A stretch of DNA of 64,000 nt, taken from positions 2,046,001-2,110,000 of the forward strand of contig NZ_CP114283.1 of the NCBI RefSeq assembly GCF_027107535.1, read 5' to 3'. Shown here piece by piece: positions 38,242 to 48,213 of the stretch. The notes beneath the pieces are model-generated. The model had not been told where the DNA came from. It ran no database searches and was given only the letters and a program-made list of their open reading frames with translations. A program made the position numbers and the translations under genes. Within the stretch, counting starts at the first letter, position 1; the number at the start of each line of letters is the position of its first letter. This DNA is from Streptomyces aurantiacus (GTDB taxonomy: Bacteria > Actinomycetota > Actinomycetes > Streptomycetales > Streptomycetaceae).

Positions 38242-38982
38242 TCAGTTGAGGCTCGTCGGCCCGCGCGTCAGCTCCGACGCGGGCAACGACGGCAGATTGC
38301 GGATGATCGCGGTCTCCGCCCGCAGCAGCGTCAGCTCCTCGCGCAGCCGGGCCGCCGTGTCCGGGGCCTGGAGCAGTCGCTGCTTCGCCGGGACGTCGAG
38401 CATCGCCGCGGCCGCGACCAGGTACGAGACGACCGCCGGCTCGTCCGGCAGGTCGGCCCCGGTCGACAGGGACCGCTCCCGCGCCCCCGCCAGCCGTTTC
38501 TGGTACTGCCGGAAAGCCCGCAGTACCCCCTCGGCGAGCGCCCCCGCCTCTTCGCCGGGCTCTTCCGCCAGCTCCTCCAGCTCGGCCGTCAGATAGGCCC
38601 CTGAGGCGTCCACGGACAGCAGCCGTACCCGGGTCGTCCCGGTGGCGAGCACCTCGAAGCTGCCGTCGGCCCGCTCCCGGACGGTCGCGGCGTCGGCGAC
38701 GCACCCCACCGTGTGGAAGGCCTTCACCGGGTCGTCGCCGAAGCCGGCCGAGGGCCCGCGCTGCGGCACGGCGGTCTGGTCCGGCATGCCGGGTGCGGTG
38801 CGCGCCACCTCGTGGCCGTCGCGGATGGCGACGACGGCGAACCGGCGCGGTTCGTCCTCGGGGGTCTTCAGCAGATCGCGCATCATCGCGCGATAGCGCT
38901 CCTCGAAGACGTTCAGAGGCAGGACGAGCCCGGGAAACAGCACCGAGTTCAGGGGGAAGAGTGGGAGCCGGACGGTGGTCAC
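38242..38982 (-). CDS. LON N-terminal-domain protein (PUA-like)
   Basis: 246 aa, ATG start. Stand-alone LON substrate-binding domain without the AAA or protease parts: VRLPLFPLNSVLFPGLVLPL and NVFEERYRAMMRDLL at the N-terminus, KAFHTVGCVADAATVRERAD and FEVLATGTTRVRLLSVD in the middle. The C-terminal half is helical. Such proteins are widespread in actinobacteria; probably a substrate or RNA adaptor, but the function is not established. Confidence 0.88.
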   Translation of the reverse strand: MTTVRLPLFPLNSVLFPGLVLPLNVFEERYRAMMRDLLKTPEDEPRRFAVVAIRDGHEVARTAPGMPDQTAVPQRGPSAGFGDDPVKAFHTVGCVADAATVRERADGSFEVLATGTTRVRLLSVDASGAYLTAELEELAEEPGEEAGALAEGVLRAFRQYQKRLAGARERSLSTGADLPDEPAVVSYLVAAAAMLDVPAKQRLLQAPDTAARLREELTLLRAETAIIRNLPSLPASELTRGPTSLN

Positions 38983-38993
38983 GACGCAAAATC

Positions 38994-40049
38994 CTAATGG
39001 TCACCGGAGGGCGTACGTCCGTCGTGCTCACTTTGTGGATACGGAAGATCCCTGTTCCGTGCTTTCAGTGGCCTGTCCGAGGCCACCTGGAGCCGGATTC
39101 CGTCACGCAGTTCGAGGAACTGGCCGAGCGGATCGCCCGAGACGCGGTCCCAAGGGAACGAGGTGGCGTACGGGCCGATCCTGCGCAGCTGCTCCAGCGC
39201 GTCCTCCCAGCGTTCGAGCCGGATCAGCACGTAGGTGAGCAGATTGCGGACCTCCGCGGGCCACGGGTCGCCGTCCGCGTACTCCGCGGAGAGGGCGACG
39301 GCCAGGTCGGCGGCCGCGTCGAGGCGCTTGCGGCTCACGGCCGCCCCGCCGCCCTCGGTCAGGTAGGCGAAGGCCGCGCGGACGGGCAGCGCCTGGATCA
39401 GCGAACCGGGCAGTGCGTCCTGCGCGGCCCGCTCGGCGAAGTCGAAGCACTCGCGGTGCGATCCGTACCAGGCGGCCGACAGGTACTGCAGGGCCGCCAC
39501 GTGGCAGCCGTAGTGGTGCGGGGAGCGGCGCACGGCCTGGGCCCACAGCTGCTCGAAGTCGGTGTGCGGCGCGTTCGTGCCCCGGGCGTGGTCGAGCGCG
39601 ATGCGCCAGGGCACCGGATCGCGCGGGGAGCTCTCGGCGGCGGCGGAGATCAGCGGCCCGACCTGGCGGAGCAACTCGGCGCGGGCCGGTGACTTCCAGC
39701 TCCGGCACACCGCCAGCTCGGCCTTGACCAAGGTCGCGTCCGGGTCGTGCGGGGCGGCGGACCGCCACTCGTCGAACCACTCGCCGCGGGAGAGGGCGAA
39801 TGCGGCGAGGCGGATCGTGTACCGGTCCCGGTTCTCCCACTCGGCGGCCTCACGGGTGGCGGACAGCAGTTCGCCGGCCGGTCCGTACGCGCCGCGGCCC
39901 GCTGCGACCAGGGCCGGACCGAGCCGTTCGTCCGGGGCGTCGAGGAGCACCTCGTCGTCGGCGGGCAGTCCGGCGGCGAGGCTCGACGTGTTCTTGGCCA
40001 TCCGGGCCGTACGGAGGAGCGCGCGCAGCAGTGCCATGGTGCTGCCCAT
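38994..40049 (-). CDS. Helical-repeat (TPR-like) hypothetical protein
   Basis: 351 aa from the ATG at 40049; a second in-frame ATG at 40037 is possible, and the frame is open to 40160. No signal peptide or TM segment. The sequence is a string of amphipathic helices with Trp/Ala-rich pairs (YTIRLAAFALSRGEWFDEW, DATLVKAELAVCRSWKSPAR, YGCHVAALQYLSAAWYGSHR, NLLTYVLIRLERWEDALEQL), resembling degenerate tetratricopeptide repeats. A scaffold or protein-binding role is possible. No specific family recognised. Confidence 0.72.
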   Translation of the reverse strand: MGSTMALLRALLRTARMAKNTSSLAAGLPADDEVLLDAPDERLGPALVAAGRGAYGPAGELLSATREAAEWENRDRYTIRLAAFALSRGEWFDEWRSAAPHDPDATLVKAELAVCRSWKSPARAELLRQVGPLISAAAESSPRDPVPWRIALDHARGTNAPHTDFEQLWAQAVRRSPHHYGCHVAALQYLSAAWYGSHRECFDFAERAAQDALPGSLIQALPVRAAFAYLTEGGGAAVSRKRLDAAADLAVALSAEYADGDPWPAEVRNLLTYVLIRLERWEDALEQLRRIGPYATSFPWDRVSGDPLGQFLELRDGIRLQVASDRPLKARNRDLPYPQSEHDGRTPSGDH

Positions 40050-40203
40050 TGAAATCCGCAGGTCGGACGGGTACCAGAGGGAGCGCGGTGACGCTTTTGT
40101 AACCGTGGATTGGTTGCGTGTGGATTGGTCAAGGCCAGGTAAAAGGTGACTGTTCCTCACATGTCGAGCGGCTGTGCGGTCCCCTTGCGGAGGGCGGGGT
40201 CGC

Positions 40204-41784
40204 TCAGCCCCTGCGGAGCGTGCGGGTCGCGCCCGCCGCCACCGTCGTCGCCAGGATCCAGCCCAGCAGGATCACCACCGCGGACAGCCACTGCCAGCCG
40301 CCGCGCAGCTGCCAGAAGCCGACCTGGCCGAGGTCGATGACCGGCAGCAGCAGGTCCAGCGCGAACAGCGCCGGGTTCCACGGCGGATGCTCACCCCTCT
40401 TGAGCGGCGGATGATCGGCGTGCGCGAACGCGACCGAGGTCGCCGCCCACAGCACGGCCATCCACACGGCCGCGCGCCCCGGCCGGTACCCGTAGGCGAC
40501 CGTCCAGTCCTGCGCGTACCCCCACAGCTTGGCCGCGATCGGCAGGTTCTCGCGCCGGTGGCGCTGCTTGGCGAGCAGCACCTCGCGCGCGTCCTCGTCC
40601 TCGCCGCCGTTGCGCAGCACCGTGGCCAGCCGCTCGTACGGCTCCGGGTTGTACTCCGCGGTGGCCGCGGCGACCCACTCCAGGCGGCGGGTGAGCGGGA
40701 ACGGGCCGCGCGGCACCAGGTACTCGTACTGGAAGCCGCCCATCTGCAGCTGGCCCGTGCCCGGCCAGCTGGCCGCCTGGTCGATGAGGGTGACCACCCG
40801 CGCGCCGTTCAGCACGATCCGGCCGCGCTGCGGGCGCTCGCCGAGGAAGCGCAGCTCGGGCACCTGGACGCGGCGCAGCGAGACCTCCTGGTCGTCGTGC
40901 AGGATGAGGCGGGCCTGCTCCAGGTCCACCGCGTCCCCGAACCGGCCGTCGTCGAGCCGGATCCCGCCCGCGCACTCGAACCGCTGCACCCGGGTGCCGC
41001 GTGCGGGGGTGCGTCCGCTGCTCTGCACGGGGTCGGTGAGGCCCGCGGGGGTCAGATACACCGTGCGCTCGACGGTCAGCTGCGGCGCGTTCAGCGCCCG
41101 GCGCCCGTACGGATTGGTCAGGCGGCTGCCGCGCAGGCTGAGCGAGACGCCCACCTTGGCGCCGCGCAGGCTCAGCTCGCCGTGCGACTCCAGCATCTCG
41201 GCCTGCAGGTCCTGCCCGACGGTCATCCCGTCGCCGACGAGGGAGCTGCCGCGCCGGTCCCGGTAGATCACCGCCTGGTTGAGCAGCAGGTCCGTGCCGA
41301 TCTGCGCGTCGGTGAGGCGTACGCCGTTGTGGAAGCGGCAGCGCGGCAGATGCAGATCGCCCTCGGTGTGCAGCCGGGCCGCCTCCAGCCGCGGTATCGC
41401 GCAGTCCACCAGGCGCAGGGTGGTGAACCGGGACTCGGGCAGCAGGACCTCCTTCTCGAAGCGGCAGCCCTTCATCTCGACATACGGCTCGATGGTGCCG
41501 CCCGCGAGATCGAGCGTGTCGACGATCTGCACCCCGGTCAGCTTCAGGGAGGCCACGCGCCCGTCGAGCGCGGGCGGTCCGTCCAGCAGCAGCCAGCACA
41601 CGATCCGTGCCCGCACGGTGCGCTCCGGGCCCCACGGGTGGCCGCCGTGCGGATCGTCGACGACGCTGTCTCCGGCGCGCAGGTCGTACACGCTGCCGTT
41701 GCGGAACGCCTGCCACATGCCGGCCTCGGCGCCGGTCAGGTCTTCGGGCAGCTCACCGGCGCGGAGGCCGGTCCCCTCGGTCAC
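40204..41784 (-). CDS. Pentapeptide/beta-helix-like protein with C-terminal membrane segments
   Basis: 526 aa from GTG 41784 (GAGGAGAGAGAAGACC upstream); open frame beyond it runs into the hisD upstream region and is not used. Residues ~60-330 are ladder-like repeats with Leu/Val every few residues (LKLTGVQIVDTLDLAGGTI, HTEGDLHLPRCRFHNGVRL, HGELSLRGAKVGVSLSLRG), as in right-handed beta-helix or pentapeptide-repeat proteins. The C-terminal ~130 residues have an AKQRHRRENLP helical region and about three hydrophobic segments ending WILATTVAAGATRTLRRG. Database entries for relatives are sometimes called oxidoreductase; I see no cofactor motif. Function unknown. Confidence 0.8.
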   Translation of the reverse strand: MTEGTGLRAGELPEDLTGAEAGMWQAFRNGSVYDLRAGDSVVDDPHGGHPWGPERTVRARIVCWLLLDGPPALDGRVASLKLTGVQIVDTLDLAGGTIEPYVEMKGCRFEKEVLLPESRFTTLRLVDCAIPRLEAARLHTEGDLHLPRCRFHNGVRLTDAQIGTDLLLNQAVIYRDRRGSSLVGDGMTVGQDLQAEMLESHGELSLRGAKVGVSLSLRGSRLTNPYGRRALNAPQLTVERTVYLTPAGLTDPVQSSGRTPARGTRVQRFECAGGIRLDDGRFGDAVDLEQARLILHDDQEVSLRRVQVPELRFLGERPQRGRIVLNGARVVTLIDQAASWPGTGQLQMGGFQYEYLVPRGPFPLTRRLEWVAAATAEYNPEPYERLATVLRNGGEDEDAREVLLAKQRHRRENLPIAAKLWGYAQDWTVAYGYRPGRAAVWMAVLWAATSVAFAHADHPPLKRGEHPPWNPALFALDLLLPVIDLGQVGFWQLRGGWQWLSAVVILLGWILATTVAAGATRTLRRG

Positions 41785-41877
41785 GGTCTTCTCTCTCTCC
41801 TCTGCTACTCGCGGGTTTCGTACAGTTGTCCACGTGATGCCCACTGAGAGACCGCCTGAACACCCAGAGTGAAGTAG

Positions 41878-41955
41878 GTCACTCAGTGTGACTGTCAGGT
41901 GCGAATTCGGGCCACACGCATTCCGGTGGTCCACAGCCCGTATCAGCGGTTGATA
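41878..41955. promoter_or_regulatory. Operator-like palindromes between the beta-helix gene and hisD
   Basis: In the 213-base divergent gap two short perfect palindromes occur: GTCAC-n5-GTGAC (41878-41892) and TATCA-n5-TGATA (41941-41955). The second lies ~30 bases upstream of the hisD -10-like box. Both could be regulator-binding sites; no regulator is identified. Confidence 0.45.
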
Positions 41956-41984
41956 CAGCCGTCCGGCGTCCGACGGCCGTCTGC

Positions 41985-41990
41985 GAGAAT
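41985..41990 (+). promoter_or_regulatory. Candidate -10 box for leaderless hisD mRNA
   Basis: GAGAAT lies exactly 7 bases before the GTG at 41998, with no Shine-Dalgarno sequence in between. Confidence 0.5.
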
Positions 41991-41997
41991 TGGACAT

Positions 41998-43320
41998 GTG
42001 ATCTCTCGAATCGATCTGCGCGGCGACGCCCTCCCCGAGGGTTCCGCTCTGCGCGACCTGCTGCCCCGGGCCGACTTCGACGTCTCGGCCGCCCTGGAGA
42101 AGGTGCGGCCGATCTGTGAGGCCGTGCATCATCGGGGCGACGCGGCGCTGATCGACTACGCGGAGAGGTTCGACGGCGTCCGCCTGGAATCCGTACGGGT
42201 CCCGGCGCAGGCCCTCACCGACGCGCTCGACCGGCTCGACCCGGCCGTCCGCGCGGCCCTGGAGGAGTCCATCCGCCGCGCCCGCACCGTCCACCGCGAG
42301 CAGCGCCGCAGCACGCACACCACCCAGGTCGTGCCCGGCGGCTCGGTCACCGAGAAGTGGGTGCCCGTCGACCGGGTCGGGCTGTACGCGCCCGGCGGCC
42401 GGTCGGTCTACCCCTCGTCCGTGATCATGAACGTGGTGCCGGCCCAGGAGGCGGGCGTCAGGTCGATCGCGCTCGCCTCACCCGCGCAGTCGGACTTCGG
42501 CGGTCTGCCCCACCCCACGATCCTCGCCGCCTGCGCGCTGCTCGGGATCGACGAGGTGTACGCGGCCGGCGGCGCGACCGCCGTGGCGATGTTCGCCTAC
42601 GGCACCGAGTCCTGCCCGTCCGCCGTCATGGTCACCGGGCCGGGCAACATCTGGGTCGCCGCCGCCAAGCGGTACTTCGCGGGCAGGATCGGCATCGACG
42701 CCGAGGCCGGCCCGACCGAGATCGCGATCCTCGCGGACGAGACCGCCGACCCGGTGCACGTGGCGTCCGACCTGATCAGCCAGGCCGAGCACGACCCGCT
42801 CGCGGCCGCCGTCCTCGTCACCGACTCGGTCGCGCTGGCCGACGCGGTCGCGAAGGAGCTGGAGCCACAGGTCGCCGCGACCAAGCACGTCGACGACCGG
42901 ATCGTCCCGGCGCTGAGCGGCAGGCAGTCCGCGATCGTGCTGGTCGACGGCGTGGAGGAGGGCCTGCGCGTCGTCAACGCGTACGGCGCGGAGCACCTGG
43001 AGATCCAGACGGCCGACGCGAGCGCGGTCGCGGACCGCGTACGGAACGCGGGCGCGGTCTTCGTCGGCCCCTGGGCGCCCGTCTCGCTCGGCGACTACGC
43101 GGCCGGCTCCAACCACGTGCTCCCCACCGGCGGCTGCGCCTGCCACTCCTCGGGCCTGTCCGTCCAGTCCTTCCTGCGCGGCATCCACATCGTCGACTAC
43201 ACGCGCGAGGCGCTGGCCGAGGTCGCCCACCACGTGGTGACGCTCGCCGAGGCCGAGGATCTCCCCGCCCACGGTGCCGCCGTCAAGGCAAGGTTCGACT
43301 GGAAGGTGCCCAGCAAGTGA
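41998..43320 (+). CDS. hisD: HisD, histidinol dehydrogenase
   Basis: 440 aa from GTG 41998; upstream open frame lacks coding signs. Zn-dependent, NAD-dependent oxidation of histidinol to histidine, the last two steps of the pathway. Landmarks: [63 protein letters not shown] and, near the end, [20 protein letters not shown]. Length is normal. First gene of the his operon; the stop overlaps hisC (GTGA). Confidence 0.97.
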   Translation: MISRIDLRGDALPEGSALRDLLPRADFDVSAALEKVRPICEAVHHRGDAALIDYAERFDGVRLESVRVPAQALTDALDRLDPAVRAALEESIRRARTVHREQRRSTHTTQVVPGGSVTEKWVPVDRVGLYAPGGRSVYPSSVIMNVVPAQEAGVRSIALASPAQSDFGGLPHPTILAACALLGIDEVYAAGGATAVAMFAYGTESCPSAVMVTGPGNIWVAAAKRYFAGRIGIDAEAGPTEIAILADETADPVHVASDLISQAEHDPLAAAVLVTDSVALADAVAKELEPQVAATKHVDDRIVPALSGRQSAIVLVDGVEEGLRVVNAYGAEHLEIQTADASAVADRVRNAGAVFVGPWAPVSLGDYAAGSNHVLPTGGCACHSSGLSVQSFLRGIHIVDYTREALAEVAHHVVTLAEAEDLPAHGAAVKARFDWKVPSK

Positions 43321-44432
43321 CCGGCATCGACGACCTCCCCGTACGTGACGAGCTGCGCGGCAAGTCGCCGTACGGCGCGCCCCAGCTCGACGTCCCCGTC
43401 CGGCTGAACACCAACGAGAACCCCTATCCGCTGCCCGAGCCGCTCGTCGAGCGGATCGCCGAGCGGGTGCGCGAGGCCGCCCGCAGCCTCAACCGCTACC
43501 CCGACCGGGACGCGGTGGAACTGCGCACGGAGCTCGCCGCCTATCTGACGAGGACCGGCGGACACACGGTCGGTGTCGAGAACGTCTGGGCGGCCAACGG
43601 CTCGAACGAGGTCATCCAGCAGCTCCTGCAGACCTTCGGCGGACCCGGCCGCACGGCGATCGGCTTCGAGCCCTCGTACTCGATGCACGCCCTGATCTCG
43701 CGCGGCACCGGCACCGGATGGATCTCCGGCCCCCGCAACGAGGACTTCACGGTCGACCTCGCCGCCGCCGAGAGGGCGATCGCCGAGCACCGGCCGGACG
43801 TCGTGTTCGTCACGACCCCCAACAACCCGACGGGCAACGCGGTTCCGCCCGAGACCGTCGTCGCGCTGTACGAGGCCGCGCAGGCCGCCAGGCCGTCCAT
43901 GGTCGTCGTCGACGAGGCGTACGTCGAGTTCAGCCACGGCGACTCGCTGCTGCCCCTGCTCGAAGGTCGGCCGAATCTCGTCGTCTCGCGCACGATGTCG
44001 AAGGCGTTCGGCGCGGCCGGCCTGCGCCTCGGCTATCTCGCCGCGCACCCGGCCGTCGTGGACGCCGTGCAGCTCGTACGGCTGCCGTACCACCTGTCGG
44101 CCGTCACGCAGGCGACCGCGCTGGCCGCCCTGGAGCACACCGACACACTGCTGGGATACGTCGAGCAGCTGAAGACCGAGCGGGACCGGCTGGTCGCCGA
44201 ACTGCGCGCGATCGGTTTCGACGTCACCGAGTCCGACGCCAACTTCGTCCAGTTCGGGCGGTTCGACGGCGAGAACGGCTCGCACGAGGCCTGGCGGAAG
44301 ATCCTCGACCGGGGAGTTCTGGTCCGGGACAACGGCGTACCGGGATGGCTGCGGGTCACCGCGGGCACCCCGGCCGAGAACGACGCGTTCCTCGACGCGG
44401 TCCGTGAACTGAAGAAGGAGCAGAGCGCATGA
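43317..44432 (+). CDS. hisC: HisC, histidinol-phosphate aminotransferase
   Basis: 371 aa from GTG 43317, overlapping hisD by 4 bases; the frame is open far upstream inside hisD as shadow. Fold-type I PLP enzyme converting imidazole-acetol phosphate to histidinol phosphate. Landmarks: [15 protein letters not shown] at the N-terminus, [27 protein letters not shown], and PLP lysine Lys229 in [17 protein letters not shown]. Stop overlaps hisB (ATGA). Confidence 0.97.
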   Translation: MTGIDDLPVRDELRGKSPYGAPQLDVPVRLNTNENPYPLPEPLVERIAERVREAARSLNRYPDRDAVELRTELAAYLTRTGGHTVGVENVWAANGSNEVIQQLLQTFGGPGRTAIGFEPSYSMHALISRGTGTGWISGPRNEDFTVDLAAAERAIAEHRPDVVFVTTPNNPTGNAVPPETVVALYEAAQAARPSMVVVDEAYVEFSHGDSLLPLLEGRPNLVVSRTMSKAFGAAGLRLGYLAAHPAVVDAVQLVRLPYHLSAVTQATALAALEHTDTLLGYVEQLKTERDRLVAELRAIGFDVTESDANFVQFGRFDGENGSHEAWRKILDRGVLVRDNGVPGWLRVTAGTPAENDAFLDAVRELKKEQSA

Positions 44433-45022
44433 GCCGCGTAGGCCGTGTCGAACGGAACACCAAGGAGACCTCCGTCGTCGTCGAGATCGACCTCGACGGC
44501 AGCGGAAAGGTCGACGTGTCGACAGGCGTCGGCTTCTACGACCACATGCTCGACCAGCTCGGCCGGCACGGTCTGTTCGACCTGACCGTGAAGACCGAGG
44601 GCGACCTGCACATCGACTCCCACCACACCATCGAGGACACCGCCCTCGCGCTGGGCGGCGCCTTCAAGCAGGCGCTCGGCGACAAGGTGGGGATCTACCG
44701 CTTCGGCAACTGCACCGTCCCGCTGGACGAGTCGCTCGCCCAGGTGACCGTCGACCTCTCCGGCCGCCCGTACCTCGTGCACACGGAGCCCGAGAAGATG
44801 GCGCCGATGATCGGCGAGTACGACACGACGATGACCCGGCACATCCTGGAGTCCTTCGTCGCCCAGGCGCAGATCGCCCTGCACGTGCACGTGCCGTACG
44901 GGCGCAACGCCCACCACATCGTGGAGTGCCAGTTCAAGGCGCTCGCGAGGGCCCTGCGGTACGCCTCCGAGCGCGACCCGCGCGCGGCGGGCATCCTTCC
45001 CTCCACGAAGGGTGCGCTGTAA
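44429..45022 (+). CDS. hisB: HisB, imidazoleglycerol-phosphate dehydratase
   Basis: 197 aa, ATG overlapping hisC by 4 bases. Mn-dependent dehydration of imidazoleglycerol phosphate. Monofunctional: there is no N-terminal histidinol-phosphatase domain as in E. coli HisB. Metal-binding His clusters are visible: [30 protein letters not shown] and [18 protein letters not shown]. The histidinol-phosphatase needed for the pathway is not in this window. Confidence 0.97.
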   Translation: MSRVGRVERNTKETSVVVEIDLDGSGKVDVSTGVGFYDHMLDQLGRHGLFDLTVKTEGDLHIDSHHTIEDTALALGGAFKQALGDKVGIYRFGNCTVPLDESLAQVTVDLSGRPYLVHTEPEKMAPMIGEYDTTMTRHILESFVAQAQIALHVHVPYGRNAHHIVECQFKALARALRYASERDPRAAGILPSTKGAL

Positions 45023-45026
45023 AGCC

Positions 45027-45191
45027 ATGAACGGCCTCTCCACCATCCTGATCGTCGTCGGGCTCTTCCTGCTCGGCGGGATCTACTCCTTCGTCAAACA
45101 GCAGATGCCCAAGAGCCTCATCGTCCTGCTGTCGATCGGCGCGGGCATGTGTCTCGTGGCAGGTGTCCTCCGACTGGAGGTGTGGAATTGA
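45027..45191 (+). CDS. 54-residue small membrane protein inside the his operon
   Basis: ATG at 45027, 4 bases after hisB; TGA at 45189-45191 overlaps the hisH TTG (45188). 54 aa: [19 protein letters not shown] and [18 protein letters not shown] form two TM helices joined by KQQMPKS; the end is RLEVWN. The hisH RBS (GGAGG, 45176-45180) lies inside its last codons, so translation of the two is coupled. The reading frame and tight junctions make it very probably real. Function unknown. Confidence 0.82.
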   Translation: MNGLSTILIVVGLFLLGGIYSFVKQQMPKSLIVLLSIGAGMCLVAGVLRLEVWN

Positions 45192-45832
45192 GTACCTCGG
45201 CAAAGCGCGTGGTCGTCTTCGACTACGGCTTCGGGAACGTCAGGTCCGCCGAGCGCGCACTCGCCCGCGCGGGCGCCGACGTCGAGATAACGCGCGACTA
45301 CGACACGGCCATGAACGCGGACGGGCTGCTCGTGCCCGGTGTCGGTGCCTTCGCCGCCTGCATGCGCGGGCTGAGGGAAGCGCGCGGCGACTGGATCGTC
45401 GGACGCCGGCTCGCCGGCGGCCGCCCGGTCATGGGCATCTGTGTCGGCATGCAGATCCTGTTCGCGCGGGGCATCGAGCACGGCGTCGAGACCGAGGGCC
45501 TCGACGAGTGGCCCGGCGCGGTCGAGCCGCTGCAGGCCGACATCGTGCCCCACATGGGCTGGAACACCGTCGACACACCGGCCGGTTCCCAGCTCTTCGC
45601 CGGCCTGGACGCGGACGCGCGCTACTACTTCGTGCACTCGTACGCCGTCCACGACTGGTCCCTCGAGACCGGGAACCCGGCGATGCGCTCCCCGCTCGTC
45701 ACCTGGTCCACGCACGGCAAGCCCTTCGTGGCGGCCGTCGAGAACGGCGCCCTGTGGGCCACCCAGTTCCACCCCGAGAAGTCCGGCGACGCCGGAGCCC
45801 AGCTGCTCACCAACTGGATCGGAACCCTGTAG
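45188..45832 (+). CDS. hisH: HisH, imidazole glycerol phosphate synthase glutamine amidotransferase subunit
   Basis: 214 aa from TTG 45188, 7 bases after GGAGG; upstream in-frame ATG/GTG codons are worse placed. Class I glutaminase that delivers ammonia to HisF. Nucleophile Cys85 is in MGICVGMQ, and the His/Glu pair is in TQFHPEKSG near the C-terminus. N-terminal [18 protein letters not shown] is typical. Confidence 0.96.
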   Translation: MSTSAKRVVVFDYGFGNVRSAERALARAGADVEITRDYDTAMNADGLLVPGVGAFAACMRGLREARGDWIVGRRLAGGRPVMGICVGMQILFARGIEHGVETEGLDEWPGAVEPLQADIVPHMGWNTVDTPAGSQLFAGLDADARYYFVHSYAVHDWSLETGNPAMRSPLVTWSTHGKPFVAAVENGALWATQFHPEKSGDAGAQLLTNWIGTL

Positions 45833-45835
45833 ACC

Positions 45836-46561
45836 ATGGCCAAGCTCGAACTCCTCCCCGCCGTCGACGTCCGTGACGGTCAGGCGGTCCGCCTCGTCCA
45901 CGGCGAGTCCGGTACGGAGACCTCGTACGGCTCTCCTCTGGAGGCGGCCCTCGCCTGGCAGCGGTCGGGCGCCGAGTGGCTGCACCTCGTCGACCTGGAC
46001 GCCGCGTTCGGCACGGGGGACAACCGCGCCCTGATCGCCGAGGTCGCCCGGGCGATGGACATCAAGGTGGAGCTGTCCGGCGGCATCCGTGACGACGACA
46101 CCCTCGCCGCGGCCCTCGCCACCGGCTGCACCCGCGTGAACCTCGGCACCGCCGCCCTGGAGACCCCCGAGTGGGTCGCCAAGGTCATCGCCGAGCACGG
46201 CGACAAGATCGCGGTCGGCCTCGACGTACGGGGCACCACCCTGCGCGGCCGCGGCTGGACCCGTGACGGCGGCGACCTCTACGAGACGCTGGAGCGCCTC
46301 GACAAGGAGGGCTGCGCGCGGTACGTCGTCACGGACATCGCCAAGGACGGCACCCTCCAGGGCCCGAACCTGGAGCTCCTGAAGAACGTGTGCGCGGCGA
46401 CCGACCGCCCTGTGGTGGCCTCCGGAGGCGTGTCCTCGCTGGACGACCTCCGTGCCATCGCCGAGCTGGTGCCCCTCGGTGTCGAGGGCGCGATCGTCGG
46501 AAAGGCCCTGTACGCGAAGGCGTTCACGCTGGAAGAGGCCCTGGCGGCGGTGTCCGCGTGA
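45836..46561 (+). CDS. priA: PriA, bifunctional HisA/TrpF isomerase
   Basis: 241 aa, ATG 3 bases after hisH. TIM barrel catalysing the ProFAR isomerisation of histidine synthesis and, in actinobacteria, also phosphoribosylanthranilate isomerisation in tryptophan synthesis (established for Streptomyces and Mycobacterium). Catalytic Asp11 ([10 protein letters not shown]) and Asp130 ([14 protein letters not shown]) are present, with [10 protein letters not shown] and [13 protein letters not shown] phosphate-binding loops. The window holds trpE, C, B and A but no trpF, consistent with the dual role. Confidence 0.95.
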   Translation: MAKLELLPAVDVRDGQAVRLVHGESGTETSYGSPLEAALAWQRSGAEWLHLVDLDAAFGTGDNRALIAEVARAMDIKVELSGGIRDDDTLAAALATGCTRVNLGTAALETPEWVAKVIAEHGDKIAVGLDVRGTTLRGRGWTRDGGDLYETLERLDKEGCARYVVTDIAKDGTLQGPNLELLKNVCAATDRPVVASGGVSSLDDLRAIAELVPLGVEGAIVGKALYAKAFTLEEALAAVSA

Positions 46562-46956
46562 GCGCCGTACGACGCGTCACGACGGGCGCCCCCTGGGAGG
46601 AGGCCTTCGGCTACTCCCGCGCGGTGGAGCTGCCGAACGGCCTGGTTCTGGTCTCCGGCTGCACCTCCGTGGTGGACGGCCAGATCGCCGGGGGCGACCC
46701 GTACGAGCAGGCGGTCAACTCGTTCAACGTCGCGCTGGCGGCCCTGAAGCAGCTGGGCCTCGGCCGCGAGGACGTCGTCCGTACACGCATGTACCTCACG
46801 CACGCCCGGGACGTGGAGGACATCGGGCGCGCCCACAAGGAGCTGTTCGACACCGTCCGGCCCGCGGCATCAATGATCATCGTCTCCGGTTTCGTGGACC
46901 CCGGTCTGGTGGTCGAGGTCGAGGTGGAGGCGTACCGAGAGGCGCCCGAGTCATGA
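46558..46956 (+). CDS. RidA-family protein inside the his operon
   Basis: 132 aa from GTG 46558, overlapping priA (GTGA), with the stop overlapping hisF (ATGA). RidA/YjgF family enamine-imine deaminase fold: [58 protein letters not shown], and C-terminal [10 protein letters not shown]. The RidA-type Arg is present in VRTRMYL. Canonical RidA removes reactive 2-aminoacrylate and protects PLP enzymes; hisC is a PLP enzyme in the same operon. It could also act on a pathway intermediate; not proven. Confidence 0.9.
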   Translation: MSAVRRVTTGAPWEEAFGYSRAVELPNGLVLVSGCTSVVDGQIAGGDPYEQAVNSFNVALAALKQLGLGREDVVRTRMYLTHARDVEDIGRAHKELFDTVRPAASMIIVSGFVDPGLVVEVEVEAYREAPES

Positions 46957-47708
46957 CCCTGGCCGTACGAGTCATCCCCTGCCTGGACGTCGACAACGGC
47001 CGGGTCGTCAAGGGCGTCAACTTCCAGAACCTGCGCGACGCGGGCGACCCCGTCGAGATGGCCAAGGTGTACGACGCCGAGGGCGCCGACGAGCTGACGT
47101 TCCTGGACATCACCGCGTCCTCCGGCAACCGCGAGACCACGTACGACGTGGTGCGCCGCACCGCCGAGCAGGTCTTCATCCCGCTGACGGTGGGCGGTGG
47201 CGTCCGTACGGCCGAGGACGTCGACAAGCTGCTGCGCGCGGGCGCGGACAAGGTCGGGGTGAACACCGCGGCCATCGCCCGGCCCGACCTGATCCGCGAG
47301 ATCGCGGAGCGGTTCGGACGGCAGGTGCTGGTCCTGTCGGTGGACGCGCGCAGGACGGACACCGGCTCCTTCGAGGTGACCACCCACGGTGGCCGCAAGG
47401 GGACCGGGATCGACGCCGTGGAGTGGGCGCACCGGGCCGCCGAGCTGGGCGCGGGCGAGATCCTGCTCAACTCCATGGACGCCGACGGCACCAAGGACGG
47501 CTACGACATCGAGATGATCGAGGCCGTACGGAGGCACGTCACGGTTCCGGTCATCGCCTCCGGCGGCGCGGGCCGGCTCGACGACTTCCCGCCGGCCGTC
47601 GCCGCGGGCGCGGACGCCGTGCTCGCCGCGTCCGTCTTCCACTTCGGAGACCTGCGGATCGGCCAGGTCAAGCAGGCGCTGCGGGAGGCGGGACACCCGG
47701 TGCGGTGA
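46953..47708 (+). CDS. hisF: HisF, imidazole glycerol phosphate synthase cyclase subunit
   Basis: 251 aa, ATG overlapping ridA by 4 bases. TIM barrel that uses HisH-derived ammonia to make imidazoleglycerol phosphate and AICAR. Catalytic Asp12 ([16 protein letters not shown]) and Asp131 (LSVDARRT) are present, plus [27 protein letters not shown] and [13 protein letters not shown]. Last gene of the his operon; no clear hairpin directly after it. Confidence 0.97.
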   Translation: MTLAVRVIPCLDVDNGRVVKGVNFQNLRDAGDPVEMAKVYDAEGADELTFLDITASSGNRETTYDVVRRTAEQVFIPLTVGGGVRTAEDVDKLLRAGADKVGVNTAAIARPDLIREIAERFGRQVLVLSVDARRTDTGSFEVTTHGGRKGTGIDAVEWAHRAAELGAGEILLNSMDADGTKDGYDIEMIEAVRRHVTVPVIASGGAGRLDDFPPAVAAGADAVLAASVFHFGDLRIGQVKQALREAGHPVR

Positions 47709-47740
47709 TGCCCCGGTGAGGCCGTGGTGACGAGTGATCG

Positions 47741-48097
47741 GTGAGCCCCGGCTGCCTGACGGCCGGGGCCGTCGCCATCGGCGCGCTCGCGTACACGCAG
47801 ACCGTCGCCGCCGCCCTCGGCACGGCGCTCGCCGTCGGGCTGCTCGCAGGACTGAGCGGAGCCCTGAGCGGGGCGCTGGTGCAGACCGAGTCCGATCCCG
47901 CGTTCGTGGGGCGGGTGACCTCCGTGTCGAGCCTGTTCAGCCTCGGGCTCGCCCCGCTCACGTTCCCGGTGACCGGGGCGGGCATCGCCCTCTGGGGGAC
48001 CGGCCCCGTCTTCGTGGCCAGCGCGGCCGTGTGCGTCCTCGGCGGGATCCTCGGGCTGCGTTCCCGGCCGCTGCGGCGAGCGGAGCTTCCCCGGTAG
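47741..48097 (+). pseudogene. C-terminal remnant of an MFS transporter
   Basis: A 118-codon open frame starts at GTG 47741, immediately after in-frame stop TGA 47735-47737. It encodes only the last three to four TM helices of a major-facilitator-type protein: [21 protein letters not shown], an [20 protein letters not shown] loop with the [20 protein letters not shown] motif, and [21 protein letters not shown] full MFS protein has ~400 residues; nothing matching the rest is present upstream, where hisF ends 33 bases away. Most likely a decayed or recombined fragment. A functional short protein cannot be excluded. Confidence 0.7.
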
Positions 48098-48172
48098 TGG
48101 CAGAGGCGGAGTCGAGACCGTACGCGGGCGGCGGGGCCGGTCGCGCCCACGACCCCGGCGCCGCACGGGTCC

Positions 48173-48202
48173 CGGCCCGCGTCCCCTTCGGGCCGCGGGC
48201 CG
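48173..48202 (-). terminator. Terminator of the TIGR03085 gene
   Basis: CGGCCCGCG (48173-48181) pairs with CGCGGGCCG (48194-48202), 12 bases past the stop on the minus strand. Confidence 0.8.
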
Positions 48203-48213
48203 CGCGCCAGGTG

